In this document: piece after piece, positions 42,201 through 50,100 of the stretch
How positions within the stretch are numbered: the stretch's first letter is position 1
How the letters are laid out: every line of letters starts with the position of its first letter
DNA from: Micromonospora sp. LH3U1
Lineage (GTDB): Bacteria; Actinomycetota; Actinomycetes; Mycobacteriales; Micromonosporaceae
DNA: 64,000 nucleotides
Direction of reading: 5' to 3'
Assembly: GCF_028475105.1 (NCBI RefSeq)
Contig: NZ_CP116936.1
Location: 1,984,001 to 2,048,000 of the forward strand
Notes under the pieces: generated by a model
Seen by the model: only the letters and a program-made list of their open reading frames with translations
The model's database searches: none
What the model was told of the DNA's origin: nothing
Position numbers and translations under genes: made by a program

Positions 42201-43754
42201 GATGGTGCGGTGTTCGATCGGTTTACCGTGGATGGGAAGCCGACGCACGGCACGGTGGGTGGTCAGGCCGTCGATGTCGTTTACGACGGTGATGGTGGCA
42301 GCGTCTGGACGTACGGTGATGGCACCACGGTGACCCGTAATGCCGACGGTGACGTGGTGCGTCAGGTGACGGCTGATGGTGCGGTGTTCGATCGGTTCAC
42401 CGCGGATGGGAAGCCGACGCACGGCACGGTGGACGGCCAGGCCGTTGACATCGCCTACGACGGTGATGGTGGCAGCGTCTGGACGTACGGTGATGGCACC
42501 ACGGTGAGCCGTAATGCCGACGGTGACGTGGTGCGTCAGGTGACGGCTGATGGTGCGGTGTTCGATCGGTTCACCGCGGATGGGAAGCCGACGCACGGCA
42601 CGGTGGACGGCCAGGCCGTCGACATCGCCTACAACGGCGACGGCAGCAGCATCTGGACGTACGCGGGTGACGGCGCCAAGGTCTTTCGGAGCCCGGACGG
42701 AACTGTCGTCCGGCAGGAGTTGGCCGACGGCTCGGTCTACGACCAGTTCAACTCCGGCGGCAAGCCGACCCACGGCACCGTCGGCGGCCAGGCCGTCAGC
42801 ATCAGCTACGCGAACGACGGCACCAGCATCTGGACGTACGAGGGCGACGGCACCAGGGTCCACCGCGATCCCGACGGCAACGTCACGAAGCAGATCCTGG
42901 CCGACGGGACGACGTACGACAGTTTCGACGCCGACGGGCGGCCGGTCCACGGCACGGTCCCGGCCAGGGACGGCCAGCCGGCGCAAGAGGTGTCCGTCAT
43001 CTATGCCCCGGACGGGTCGAGCACCTGGAAGTACGGTGACGGCACGATTCTCAAGCGCAACGGCGCGGGTGACGTGACGTTGATGCAGTCCGGCGGTTGG
43101 ACGTTCGCCGCCTTCGACTCGCAGGGCCGGCCGACCGCGGGCAAGGAGGACGACAGCGGCAACACGGTGAAGATCGTCTACGCGCAGGACGGCACCGGCG
43201 TGTGGACCTACAGTGACGGCACGATCGTCACCCGCGACGCCAACGGCGATGTGAAGACGATGCAGTCGAACGGCTGGACCTACGACGAGTTCGACGCTGG
43301 CGGTCGCCCGACGCACGGGTACGACGGCAAGGGCAACACGGTCGACATCACGTACAAGGCCGACGGGATCATCGAGTCGAAGTTCGGCGACGGCACCGTG
43401 GTTGGTACCGACAAGGACGGCAAGCCGATCTACCAGATCGTCAACGGGGAGCGGGCGGACTACGCCATCGAGATCCCGAAGCTCGGCGCCGCGATCAAGA
43501 CGATCGCGGGGGAGCGGGACCTCATCGAGAGCAATCTCAAAACCCTGAAGTCGTTCTTCGAGGACATGATCGGCACCGTCTGGGTGAGCCCGTCCGGAGC
43601 CAAGTACCAGGAACTCGTCAAGGACATGGGCAAGTTGACGACCGACACCAAGGGCCTACTGGACGACGCGATCCTGGCGATGCAGAAGTCGTACGACAAC
43701 TACGTCGGCGCCGAGGGAACGAACACCCAGAACATGACGAACACCAAGTCCTGA
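39201..43754 (+). CDS. YD-like repeat protein with C-terminal WXG100-like domain
   Basis: This 1,517-residue protein begins 'PTQNLADGTVVEYDAEGRLV', then about 23 tandem units of 58-64 residues of the type 'DGAVFDAFTSDGKPTHGT' ... 'GSTWSYADGTIVSRSADGG'. These resemble degenerate YD/RHS repeats that build beta-shells in polymorphic toxins. Units 1-10 are nearly identical; later units diverge. The last 91 residues switch to a helical hairpin: 'ERDLIESNLKTLKSFFEDM', a WVSPSG turn (Trp1461) and 'LLDDAILAMQKSYDNYV', like a WXG100 protein. No N-terminal signal peptide is present, so export through the T7SS is likely. GTG 39201 is chosen for its AGGAG spacing. Two small WXG100 genes follow. Confidence 0.85.
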   Translation: MPTQNLADGTVVEYDAEGRLVRQELPDGTVFDRFTSDGKPTHGTLPDAGQVSISYGGDGGSTWSYADGTIVSRSADGGVVGQVTADGAVFDAFTSDGKPTHGTLPDAGQVSISYDGDGGSTWSYADGTIVSRSADGGVVGQVTADGAVFDAFTSDGKPTHGTLPGGDGAGAQQVSISYNGDGGSTWSYADGTIVSRSADGGVVGQVTSDGAVFDRFTSDGKPTHGTLPDAGQVSISYNGDGGSTWSYADGTIVSRSADGGVVGQVTADGAVFDAFTSDGKPTHGTLPGGDGAGAQQVSISYNGDGGSTWSYADGTIVSRSADGGVVGQVTADGAVFDAFTSDGKPTHGTLPGGDGAGAQQVSISYNGDGGSTWSYADGTIVSRSADGGVVGQVTSDGAVFDAFTSDGKPTHGTLPDAGQVSISYNGDGGSTWSYADGTIVSRSADGGVVGQVTADGAVFDAFTSDGKPTHGTLPGGDGAGAQQVSISYNGDGGSTWSYADGTIVSRSADGGVVGQVTSDGAVFDAFTSDGKPTHGTLPGGDGAGAQQVSISYNGDGGSTWSYADGTIVSRSADGGVVGQVTADGAVFDAFTSDGKPTHGTLPGGDGAGAQQVSISYNGDGGSTWSYADGTIVSRSADGGVVGQVTSDGAVFDAFSGDGRPTHGTVNGQQVTISYNADGTSTWTYADGTSSVQDADGDPLRQTSADGASFDAFTADGRPIHGTVGGQEVNIAYNADGTSTWSYADGTVSLQNADGDPVRQTTADGAVFDRFNDQARPTHGTVGGQSVDISYAADGASTWTYDDGSTIQRNPDGDVVRQTTADGAVFERFDADGKPIQGTVGGQAVDITYNGDGSSIYNFADGSAVERNANGDLIRQRTADGAVFDKFTSDGRPTHGTMPGAGGGTPQDVDISYNGDGSSTYRFDDGSSVDRNADGDVLRMTTPEGAVFDRFTVDGKPTHGTVGGQAVDVVYDGDGGSVWTYGDGTTVTRNADGDVVRQVTADGAVFDRFTVDGKPTHGTVGGQAVDVVYDGDGGSVWTYGDGTTVTRNADGDVVRQVTADGAVFDRFTADGKPTHGTVDGQAVDIAYDGDGGSVWTYGDGTTVSRNADGDVVRQVTADGAVFDRFTADGKPTHGTVDGQAVDIAYNGDGSSIWTYAGDGAKVFRSPDGTVVRQELADGSVYDQFNSGGKPTHGTVGGQAVSISYANDGTSIWTYEGDGTRVHRDPDGNVTKQILADGTTYDSFDADGRPVHGTVPARDGQPAQEVSVIYAPDGSSTWKYGDGTILKRNGAGDVTLMQSGGWTFAAFDSQGRPTAGKEDDSGNTVKIVYAQDGTGVWTYSDGTIVTRDANGDVKTMQSNGWTYDEFDAGGRPTHGYDGKGNTVDITYKADGIIESKFGDGTVVGTDKDGKPIYQIVNGERADYAIEIPKLGAAIKTIAGERDLIESNLKTLKSFFEDMIGTVWVSPSGAKYQELVKDMGKLTTDTKGLLDDAILAMQKSYDNYVGAEGTNTQNMTNTKS
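39283..41155 (+). repeat. Ten near-identical 177/192-bp coding repeats
   Basis: Units of 177 bp (with a DAGQ loop) and 192 bp (with a GGDGAGAQQ loop) alternate irregularly and are almost base-identical. Codons are unusually rich in ggt/gat/gtt for this genome. The two unit lengths differ by exactly five codons, so all combinations stay in frame. Confidence 0.92.
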
Positions 43755-43782
43755 CAGACAAGAGCCGACGGAAGGAATGGCA

Positions 43783-44103
43783 ATGGACCACATTCTCGTA
43801 ACACCGGAGATGATTTCCGACGCGGCGGTGAGCTGCGACAGCACCGCTTCCGACATCGATGGCGAGTTGGCGGCGCTGCGCTCGTACGTCGTGAACCTCC
43901 AAGCGACCTGGCACGGTGTGGCGTCGGATCAGTTCAACATCCTGATGCACGACTTCGACGTGTTCGGCAAGATGCTGCACGACGCGCTCACCGACATCGC
44001 GTCCGGCCTGCGTGGCAACTTCACCAACTACGTCGACGCGGAGCAGGCCAACGTCGCCAGCCTGGTCGCGGTCAACGGCGACATCCCCGGCGCCCGCCTC
44101 TAA
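43783..44103 (+). CDS. WXG100-family protein
   Basis: The 106-residue protein has the canonical size and fold: helix 'ISDAAVSCDSTASDIDGELA', turn Trp43-His-Gly45 in 'LQATWHGVASDQF', and a second helix 'MLHDALTDIASGLRGNFTNY' with the usual C-terminal 'YVDAEQANVASL'. ATG 43783 is six bases after AAGGA; the in-frame ATG at 43777 abuts that sequence and is less likely. It lies 28 bases after the YD-repeat/WXG gene and 23 before a second WXG100 gene, so they form a substrate pair like EsxA/EsxB, probably exported as a heterodimer by the EccC/EccD system. Confidence 0.92.
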   Translation: MDHILVTPEMISDAAVSCDSTASDIDGELAALRSYVVNLQATWHGVASDQFNILMHDFDVFGKMLHDALTDIASGLRGNFTNYVDAEQANVASLVAVNGDIPGARL

Positions 44104-44126
44104 AGACCCAGGATCAGGAGCGAACC

Positions 44127-44438
44127 ATGGCAGACCCCACCACCAGCAACCTTCGCGTCCCCGCGGAGCTTGAGCTCGCCGGCCAGCAGCTCAACACCAA
44201 GGCGACTGAGATCGTCGGTCAGCTGGATTCTCTCATCGGCAAGCTGGTACCCCTGCAGGACACCTGGGAGGGCCCCGCGCAGTCGTACTACCAGGGCCTG
44301 CAGAACGAGTGGAACGTTGCCGCGGACGGCCTCTTCGGCCCGACCGGCGTGCTGGGTCAGATCGCCGCGGCGATGAACGTGTCGTGGAACAACTACGCCG
44401 ACAGCGAGTGGGCCAACGTGCGTACCTGGAAAAACTGA
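44127..44438 (+). CDS. WXG100-family protein
   Basis: This 103-residue protein carries the helix 'AELELAGQQLNTKATEIVGQ', the turn Trp47-Glu-Gly49 in 'LQDTWEGPAQSYY', and the second helix 'NEWNVAADGLFGPTGVLGQI', ending 'NYADSEWANVRTWKN'. An AGGAG sequence lies seven bases before the ATG. It is the partner of the preceding WXG100 gene. A strong GC hairpin directly after its stop probably sets the level of the downstream genes relative to the abundant WXG100 pair. Confidence 0.93.
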   Translation: MADPTTSNLRVPAELELAGQQLNTKATEIVGQLDSLIGKLVPLQDTWEGPAQSYYQGLQNEWNVAADGLFGPTGVLGQIAAAMNVSWNNYADSEWANVRTWKN

Positions 44439-44448
44439 GCCCGACGCG

Positions 44449-44477
44449 AGGCCGCCGCCGGGATCCGGCGGCGGCCT
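44449..44477 (+). terminator. GC hairpin after the WXG100 pair (attenuator-like)
   Basis: A perfect 13-bp stem (44449-44461 with 44465-44477) starts eleven bases after the stop of the second WXG100 gene. There is only a short TT tail, so it is more likely a partial terminator or 3' stabiliser than a full stop. Confidence 0.6.
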
Positions 44478-44560
44478 TCGCATGTCCCCCTTCGGGGACC
44501 TGGCAGCTGATCCCGCGTCTCGTGGGAGCGTGCCGTGAACCTTGCCGAAGGAGGAACGTG

Positions 44561-44875
44561 ATGGCGTCGAACGAGCTGGATCTGATGCTTGAGCGGGCGC
44601 GGACAGTCTCGGAGCAGATGGCGAGCATGCGGGACCGCCTGACCGAAAGTGAGGTCGTCGGCACCTCCCATGACGGTGCGGTGGCCGTGACCATGACCGC
44701 GAATGCCGAGTTCCGCAACGTTCGGCTCGCCCCCGACCTGCTGGAGCGCGGCGGCCACGAGGAGATCGAGGAACTCGTGCTGGAGGCCCTCAAGGACGCC
44801 GGTGCGCAGCTGCGCCAACTGACTGAGCAGCGAATGGGTCAACTGACCGAGGCGCTCTCGGTGCTCGGCCAGTAG
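44561..44875 (+). CDS. YbaB/EbfC-family nucleoid-associated protein
   Basis: The 104-residue protein matches YbaB/EbfC in length and pattern: an N-terminal coiled helix 'LDLMLERARTVSEQMASMRD', a central strand region 'GAVAVTMTANAEFRNVRLAP', and a C-terminal helix 'EELVLEALKDAGAQLRQLTE'. ATG 44561 lies six bases after AAGGAGG. In mycobacterial ESX loci, EspL-type proteins are YbaB-like and stabilise secreted substrates, so a chaperone or DNA-binding role in this secretion locus is plausible. It lies between the WXG100 pair and the 736-residue protein gene. Confidence 0.88.
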   Translation: MASNELDLMLERARTVSEQMASMRDRLTESEVVGTSHDGAVAVTMTANAEFRNVRLAPDLLERGGHEEIEELVLEALKDAGAQLRQLTEQRMGQLTEALSVLGQ

Positions 44876-44909
44876 CGGCGAAAGAAGGGCAGCGGAGGGG
44901 AAGACCGGC

Positions 44910-47120
44910 ATGGGTGTGCTCGAAGACTGTCTCCAGTTCTTCAACGTCGCGGGTCCGGGCAAGGTGCTGCTACGGACCGGCTCGGCGGCGGCGCCGCTGG
45001 ACGCGCGACTGACCGACCTGATCGCAACGACGGTGACCTCCGGCGATGTGTCGGTCTTTCTGCCGATCGACCAGGCGCCGTCGGCCGGCGTACGCGATCA
45101 CCTGCGCGGCCTTGTGAACAAGGGCTTGGACGTGGTGGTGGCGTTGGTCGATTCTGGGACCGCGACGCTGGTCACCGACCCCGAGACGCTGCTCAACGTG
45201 CAGAGTGACCTCGGTGTGGCGCTGCACGCGCCGCTGGACGCCGTCGCGCTGGGCCGGTTGCCGGAGGAGCGGATCTTCGCGTCCGGTCCGGACGGCCGGG
45301 AGGCCCCGGTCGGCGCGTTTGCCGAGACCTACCGGCTCATGCCGGAAAGCACCACGGCTCAGCGGACCGCCCTGGAGAACCTGGAGACGTCGCTGGTCCC
45401 GGCGTCGATCGAGCGGTTGGGGGAGTGGCTGGCGAACAATCCGGCACCTGCCGGCTCCTGGCCGGGCGACCTCTCCACTGTCGCCGCCGCCCACTACGCC
45501 CTCTTCGACGCGCTGCCCGGCGGCGAGATCGATCGGCTGCTGGACTCGCCCCGCCCGGTCTCGCTCGGCATGCTCGAGGACCTGCTGCAGAGCCGGCTGA
45601 CGCACCTGGGCGCGGACACGGTGTGGTCCGAGGTGGCCGAGGGACGCGCCGCCGCGGCGCTGATCAACGGCTGGGCTGACGGCGACGCGCACCCGCGCGC
45701 CTTCTGGCTCGTCCGCTCTCCGGCCGACGGGCAGATGTACTGGGCGGACCCGCTGACGCACGGAACTCTCCTGCCCGCCCACCCGGACGGCTCTCTGAAC
45801 GAGCACACCGCGATCCTGGAGCGACAGCAGTCCACGGCGCTGCTGGTCGACAATCTCGGCAACCCGTACATGCCGGTGCTCGAGGCCGCGACCGAGACCG
45901 CACCGCTCGTCTCCATGCACGCCCGGCCGCAGGGGGAGTCGCTGCTCGTCGGCGCCTGGCCGGAGGGCGCCCGCACGGCCATCCGCCGGCAGATCCTTGA
46001 GGTGGTCGGCGGCTACGACGGTCCGGTTATCGCCGTGGACGTACGTCGAGGGCGGCCCCTCGACGGACGATCCACTCTGGACGGCGAGCTGAAGACGGCA
46101 CTGAACGAGTCGCTGAAGCGTTCCGCCGGACCCCCGGTCGTGGTGGCGACCGAGCACAACGACGACCTCATGTGGTTGGTCCGCAACCAGTACGGCGGTG
46201 TGACGGTCGTGCCGAGCACCAACAAGCTCGGCGATCTCGAGGGCTGGACGGTGCACGGCGAGGGCCTGCCGGAGCACTACTCGGTGTTGTCCAGCGGCGC
46301 CCTCGACCACGCAGGTCAGCTTGCCTCCAGGACGCCCGTGGCGCAGGCGCCTCAGGCGCTGCGCGAATTTCTCGCGTCGCCGAGCTGGCCGGACGCCGAA
46401 CGCTACATCCGGGAGAACCGGGTCGAGCTGCTGATGCCGGAGTCGCTCGACGCCATGCGGGCGCTTGTCGACACGTACCGGACGCGGGCCACGGCCGTCG
46501 GCCCCGACGGTCTCCTGCTCAAGGACCACCCGTTCTTCGTGCCGGATCGAGCGCTGCCGGCGTTCGGCGTCGTACTGGAGGTGGCATCGCGCGCGTCCAC
46601 CGACCTCCATGCCGCGCCGATCGCCCCGACGGACCCTTCGCTGCTGGCCGAGCGGGTGCCGCAGGCGACGCCCACTGACGAGTCGCTGCTCTTCGGCTAT
46701 CTCAGCAACCGGCCGGTGCTCGGGTCGCAGGGCCCCTTCCAGGACGGTCTGCTGTGGCTGCGTCAGCTCGTCCAGGCGATGCTCGACGAGGGCGTCACCC
46801 GGCTCGCCCCCGGCGCCGTCCTCGACGTGCTGGCCGGCAAGGGCGAGCTGGAGGGGGAGCGGGCCGCGCGTAAGCCGGGCGCACCCGAGTTGTACCGCGC
46901 GCACGCCACCGTCACCGAGGCGCTCCTGCGCACCATCGACCCGGATCGCTGGGGCGGCGGCGTCTCGCCGCACGACCTGGTCACCGCTATCGACTGCCTG
47001 ACCGGCCAGGACCGGGTCGGCTGGCACTACATCATCAAGCAGGAGGTGCAGCCGCGTGTCCCGGCCTCCGCGCAGGAAGACCTCAGGCACCTCCTTGAGG
47101 ACATCGCCACCTGCTACTGA
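44910..47120 (+). CDS. Hypothetical large T7SS-locus protein (736 aa)
   Basis: The N-terminal 120 residues read as an alpha/beta domain ('DVSVFLPIDQAPSAGVRDHL', 'LDVVVALVDSGTATLVTD') recalling SseB-like N-termini. The middle contains 'AHPRAFWLVRSPADGQMYWA' and 'DPLTHG', a pattern seen at the His strand of papain-like toxin folds, but no matching Cys was found. Residues about 360-450 have a Rossmann-like run ('PPVVVATEHNDDLMWLVRNQ', 'YGGVTVVPSTNK'), and the helical C-terminus ends 'LRHLLEDIATCY'. Both later features recur in the two giant proteins of this locus. ATG 44910 has GGAGGGG upstream. Secreted effector or export partner is inferred. Confidence 0.72.
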   Translation: MGVLEDCLQFFNVAGPGKVLLRTGSAAAPLDARLTDLIATTVTSGDVSVFLPIDQAPSAGVRDHLRGLVNKGLDVVVALVDSGTATLVTDPETLLNVQSDLGVALHAPLDAVALGRLPEERIFASGPDGREAPVGAFAETYRLMPESTTAQRTALENLETSLVPASIERLGEWLANNPAPAGSWPGDLSTVAAAHYALFDALPGGEIDRLLDSPRPVSLGMLEDLLQSRLTHLGADTVWSEVAEGRAAAALINGWADGDAHPRAFWLVRSPADGQMYWADPLTHGTLLPAHPDGSLNEHTAILERQQSTALLVDNLGNPYMPVLEAATETAPLVSMHARPQGESLLVGAWPEGARTAIRRQILEVVGGYDGPVIAVDVRRGRPLDGRSTLDGELKTALNESLKRSAGPPVVVATEHNDDLMWLVRNQYGGVTVVPSTNKLGDLEGWTVHGEGLPEHYSVLSSGALDHAGQLASRTPVAQAPQALREFLASPSWPDAERYIRENRVELLMPESLDAMRALVDTYRTRATAVGPDGLLLKDHPFFVPDRALPAFGVVLEVASRASTDLHAAPIAPTDPSLLAERVPQATPTDESLLFGYLSNRPVLGSQGPFQDGLLWLRQLVQAMLDEGVTRLAPGAVLDVLAGKGELEGERAARKPGAPELYRAHATVTEALLRTIDPDRWGGGVSPHDLVTAIDCLTGQDRVGWHYIIKQEVQPRVPASAQEDLRHLLEDIATCY

Positions 47121-47162
47121 CACACGGATCCGGCACCACGACCTTTGGCAGGAGTACGCCTG

Positions 47163-50100
47163 ATGGCTGGCAACATTCCGGCGATCTGTCTCGAGGGCTA
47201 CACCCCCGTCCCCTCGGGCCTGCACCTCGGCATCGACCCCACCGCCGAGGTTCCCACCCGGGTGCTCGAAGCGCCGGAGCTGCCCGGCATCGTCCAGGTG
47301 CACCTCGGTGACGGTTCCCTGGGCGCCACCCGCATCGGTGACGCCCTGGCCCGGGAGCACGTGGGGACTATCGCCCGGATGGTGCAGACCCTCGCCCCGG
47401 ATGTGACGAGGTCGGTCACCCGTGCCGGGGTCGACGCCTGGACGGGGCTCGGGCTCCCCGTGCGGCTGCCCGGCCGTACGGACCTGCTCGATCCAGCCGA
47501 TCAGTACGTGCTGCCGGTCGACGCCGCCGGCGGGGTGACGGATCCGCTCCTCGCGACGGGCGTGGTCGTGCTGCCGAAGCAGCACCTCGCGGATACCCTC
47601 ACCACTGCGGTCCGCACCGGTGTCGGGCCGGTTCACCCCGCGATGTCCGGGCAACTGCGCTTCGACGGCGACGTCGCCTGGATCGGCCTACCTGCCGCGA
47701 TGGTGAACCCCCGCCACGCCGACCTCACCGAGGTACCCCCCACCGGCGAGACCGGCCGGGTCACCAGCTTCCCGGCCCTGCTCACCCACCTCGAGACGCT
47801 GCGGCCGGGGGAGCGGGCCGTCGTGGACGTGACCTCCGCAGCCGGGGCGCCGCCGCAGGCCTACCACGTGATCGCGGCCGCTGACGGCCTGTCCGTGCTG
47901 CGGTTCTCCGGCGGGACCGCTACCGCCGAGCCGCTTCCCCGCACCTTCGACACGATGACAGTCACCATGCCGGGGCAGCTCGGCCGTTCGGCGGCCAGCC
48001 TCGCCACGCTTGTCGCGCAGCTGCCGCCGATCAACCTGGCCGACCTCGCCGCCTGCGTCACCGGCGTCCGCAACCTCGCCCGTGATCTGTACGGCAGTGT
48101 CCGCACCGGGCAGGCTGCCGACGACCTGGCCACGCTCCCCGGCACGCTGACCCGTTCCCCCGACCCGTCGCCCGACCCCTTCGCCGCGGTGACCGACAGG
48201 CAGTGGGGCGCGTTCGACTCGCTGTCGACCGTGTCGCAGGCACTGCGCGGCGCGCCGACGGGGAGCCGGGGAGCGACGGTGTTCGCCCTGGTGGGGCGTC
48301 CCGGCTCGATCGGCCACGCGGTGGCCTTCCGAGACACCGCCGACGGTCTGCGCGCTGTCGATTTTCGGGCCGGTGAGGTGGGCAGGGTCCGTCCCGCCGA
48401 CGAGGTCGCCAGCGACCTCGTCGACGCGCGCATGCTGCTCGTGGACGGCAACGGACAGGTCACCGCTGTCGCGACCGCGGTGGAGTCGGCGTCGACGGTG
48501 CGGGCGCTGGTCGACTCCGGCCTCGTCGGCCCCGACGGCGTCCGTTACGCGGGCCGGCAGTCGACGAAACACGGCAAGAGCAGCGGCAGCGGTGGCCGGG
48601 AAGACAACGGCGGCGGTGACCGTAACAAGCGGCGGCACGAGTCCGACAGCGACGGGCAGAAGGCCCCCACCAAGCGTCCGGCGACAGTCGACGCCAATGT
48701 CATGGCGCAGATCCGGACCATTCTGACCCGCTTCTCCCTGGACTTCGGCAGGCTGCCGCAGCAGGGTCGCTCGACGGACCAGGTGAACTTCCGGTATGCC
48801 CGCTCCTACAAGAACTCCGCAGCCGATGCGGTTGGCCAGTCGCTGCGGCACCTGTCACTGGCGCTCTACGACGCCGGACAACAACTGCGCGACGCGAACA
48901 GGGCCACCATCGCGTCCAGCGACCGCGACTTCGAAATGCAGTCGATGATCATCAACGGCCGGCTGGTCATCGCCTCGAACAGCGACACGACGACGCGGCT
49001 GCTGGGCGAGCGGGCCAGCAGCCTGCCCCGACACCCGATCCGCACCCTGATCCACGAACGTGGTCGGGCCCGTTACAAGGGACAGGAGCGCATCGAGGCG
49101 CAACGCCGTCTCACCGACGCGGTCGGCAAGCTCGACGGGTCCGCCGACGTGGCAGGTTCGCGCCCCGCGAACGCGGTCACCGACATCCTCTCCTCCGAGG
49201 GGCGGACGGTGACGGTGGACGCGTCGGACCGCGAGGCGGTCCGAAACGCGCTCACCTCGCCGGACTTCCGGAACGCGATCATTCTCCTCCGGCACAGCCC
49301 CGAGCCCAACATGCACGCTGAACAGAAGCTCATGGTCGCTGTCGACCGATCCGGGCTGACCCGCGAGACGATCCGTGGCGACTTCGCGATCCATGGGCGT
49401 ATGCGGCCCTGTCTCGCCTGCCTGCTCGGCTTGGAGCACCTGAACGGCACGCACGGCGTCCAGCACAACACCAATCCGGGTGCGGCCTACGATGCGGCCT
49501 TCGAGAGCTTGCTGCGTCACCGGCCACAGGTCGCCACCGATCCACATCAGCCGCAGGCGCAGGGGCACTGGGTGCTGAGCCGGCTCGAGGAAATGCTCGG
49601 CGGGGACTTCCGGACCAACTACTCCGCCTGGTCCAACGAGCAGGCGCCGGAGGGGTCCGTCCAAGGCCCCGAACCGCAGTACGGCCTACAGAGCGTGGGG
49701 GAGCGGCCACACGACCGCCGCAACTACGAGACCCCGTCGACAAGCGGTGACGAGCGCACGTTCGTGGATTTCGAGCCGACCATGGCCGGTGACATCCGCA
49801 CCGTACGCCAGGACCTGCGCAACGACCCGGACGCGCTGCGGCTCAGGGAGCTGAGCGAGCAGTATGTGGCCACCCGCAAGACGAACACCCAGCTACCGCG
49901 CGAATGGACCGAGATCGTCCGGCGGCTCAACACACGTCTGGAGAACGCCCGGGCGATCAGCGAGTACACGCCCGGGATCAGTGAGGCCACCGTCTCCAAG
50001 CACGCCAAGCAGGCTGAGCGGCTGCTCCAGGCTTCCGGCGGTGACCTCACGCCCGCCGTCGAGGAAGCACTCTGGCAGGAACTGCGGGACGTGATCCCGA

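Noticed and set aside
39045-43316. A 1,423-residue open frame antisense to the YD-repeat gene
   Set aside because: It mirrors the repeat structure of the plus-strand gene, is rich in Arg/Thr/Val with no family signature, and arises because GC-rich codons rarely make stops on the opposite strand.
44970-47654. An 894-residue minus-strand open frame opposite the 736-residue gene
   Set aside because: Arg/Gly/His-rich composition, no domain, and a convincing plus-strand gene with ribosome binding site occupies the same DNA.
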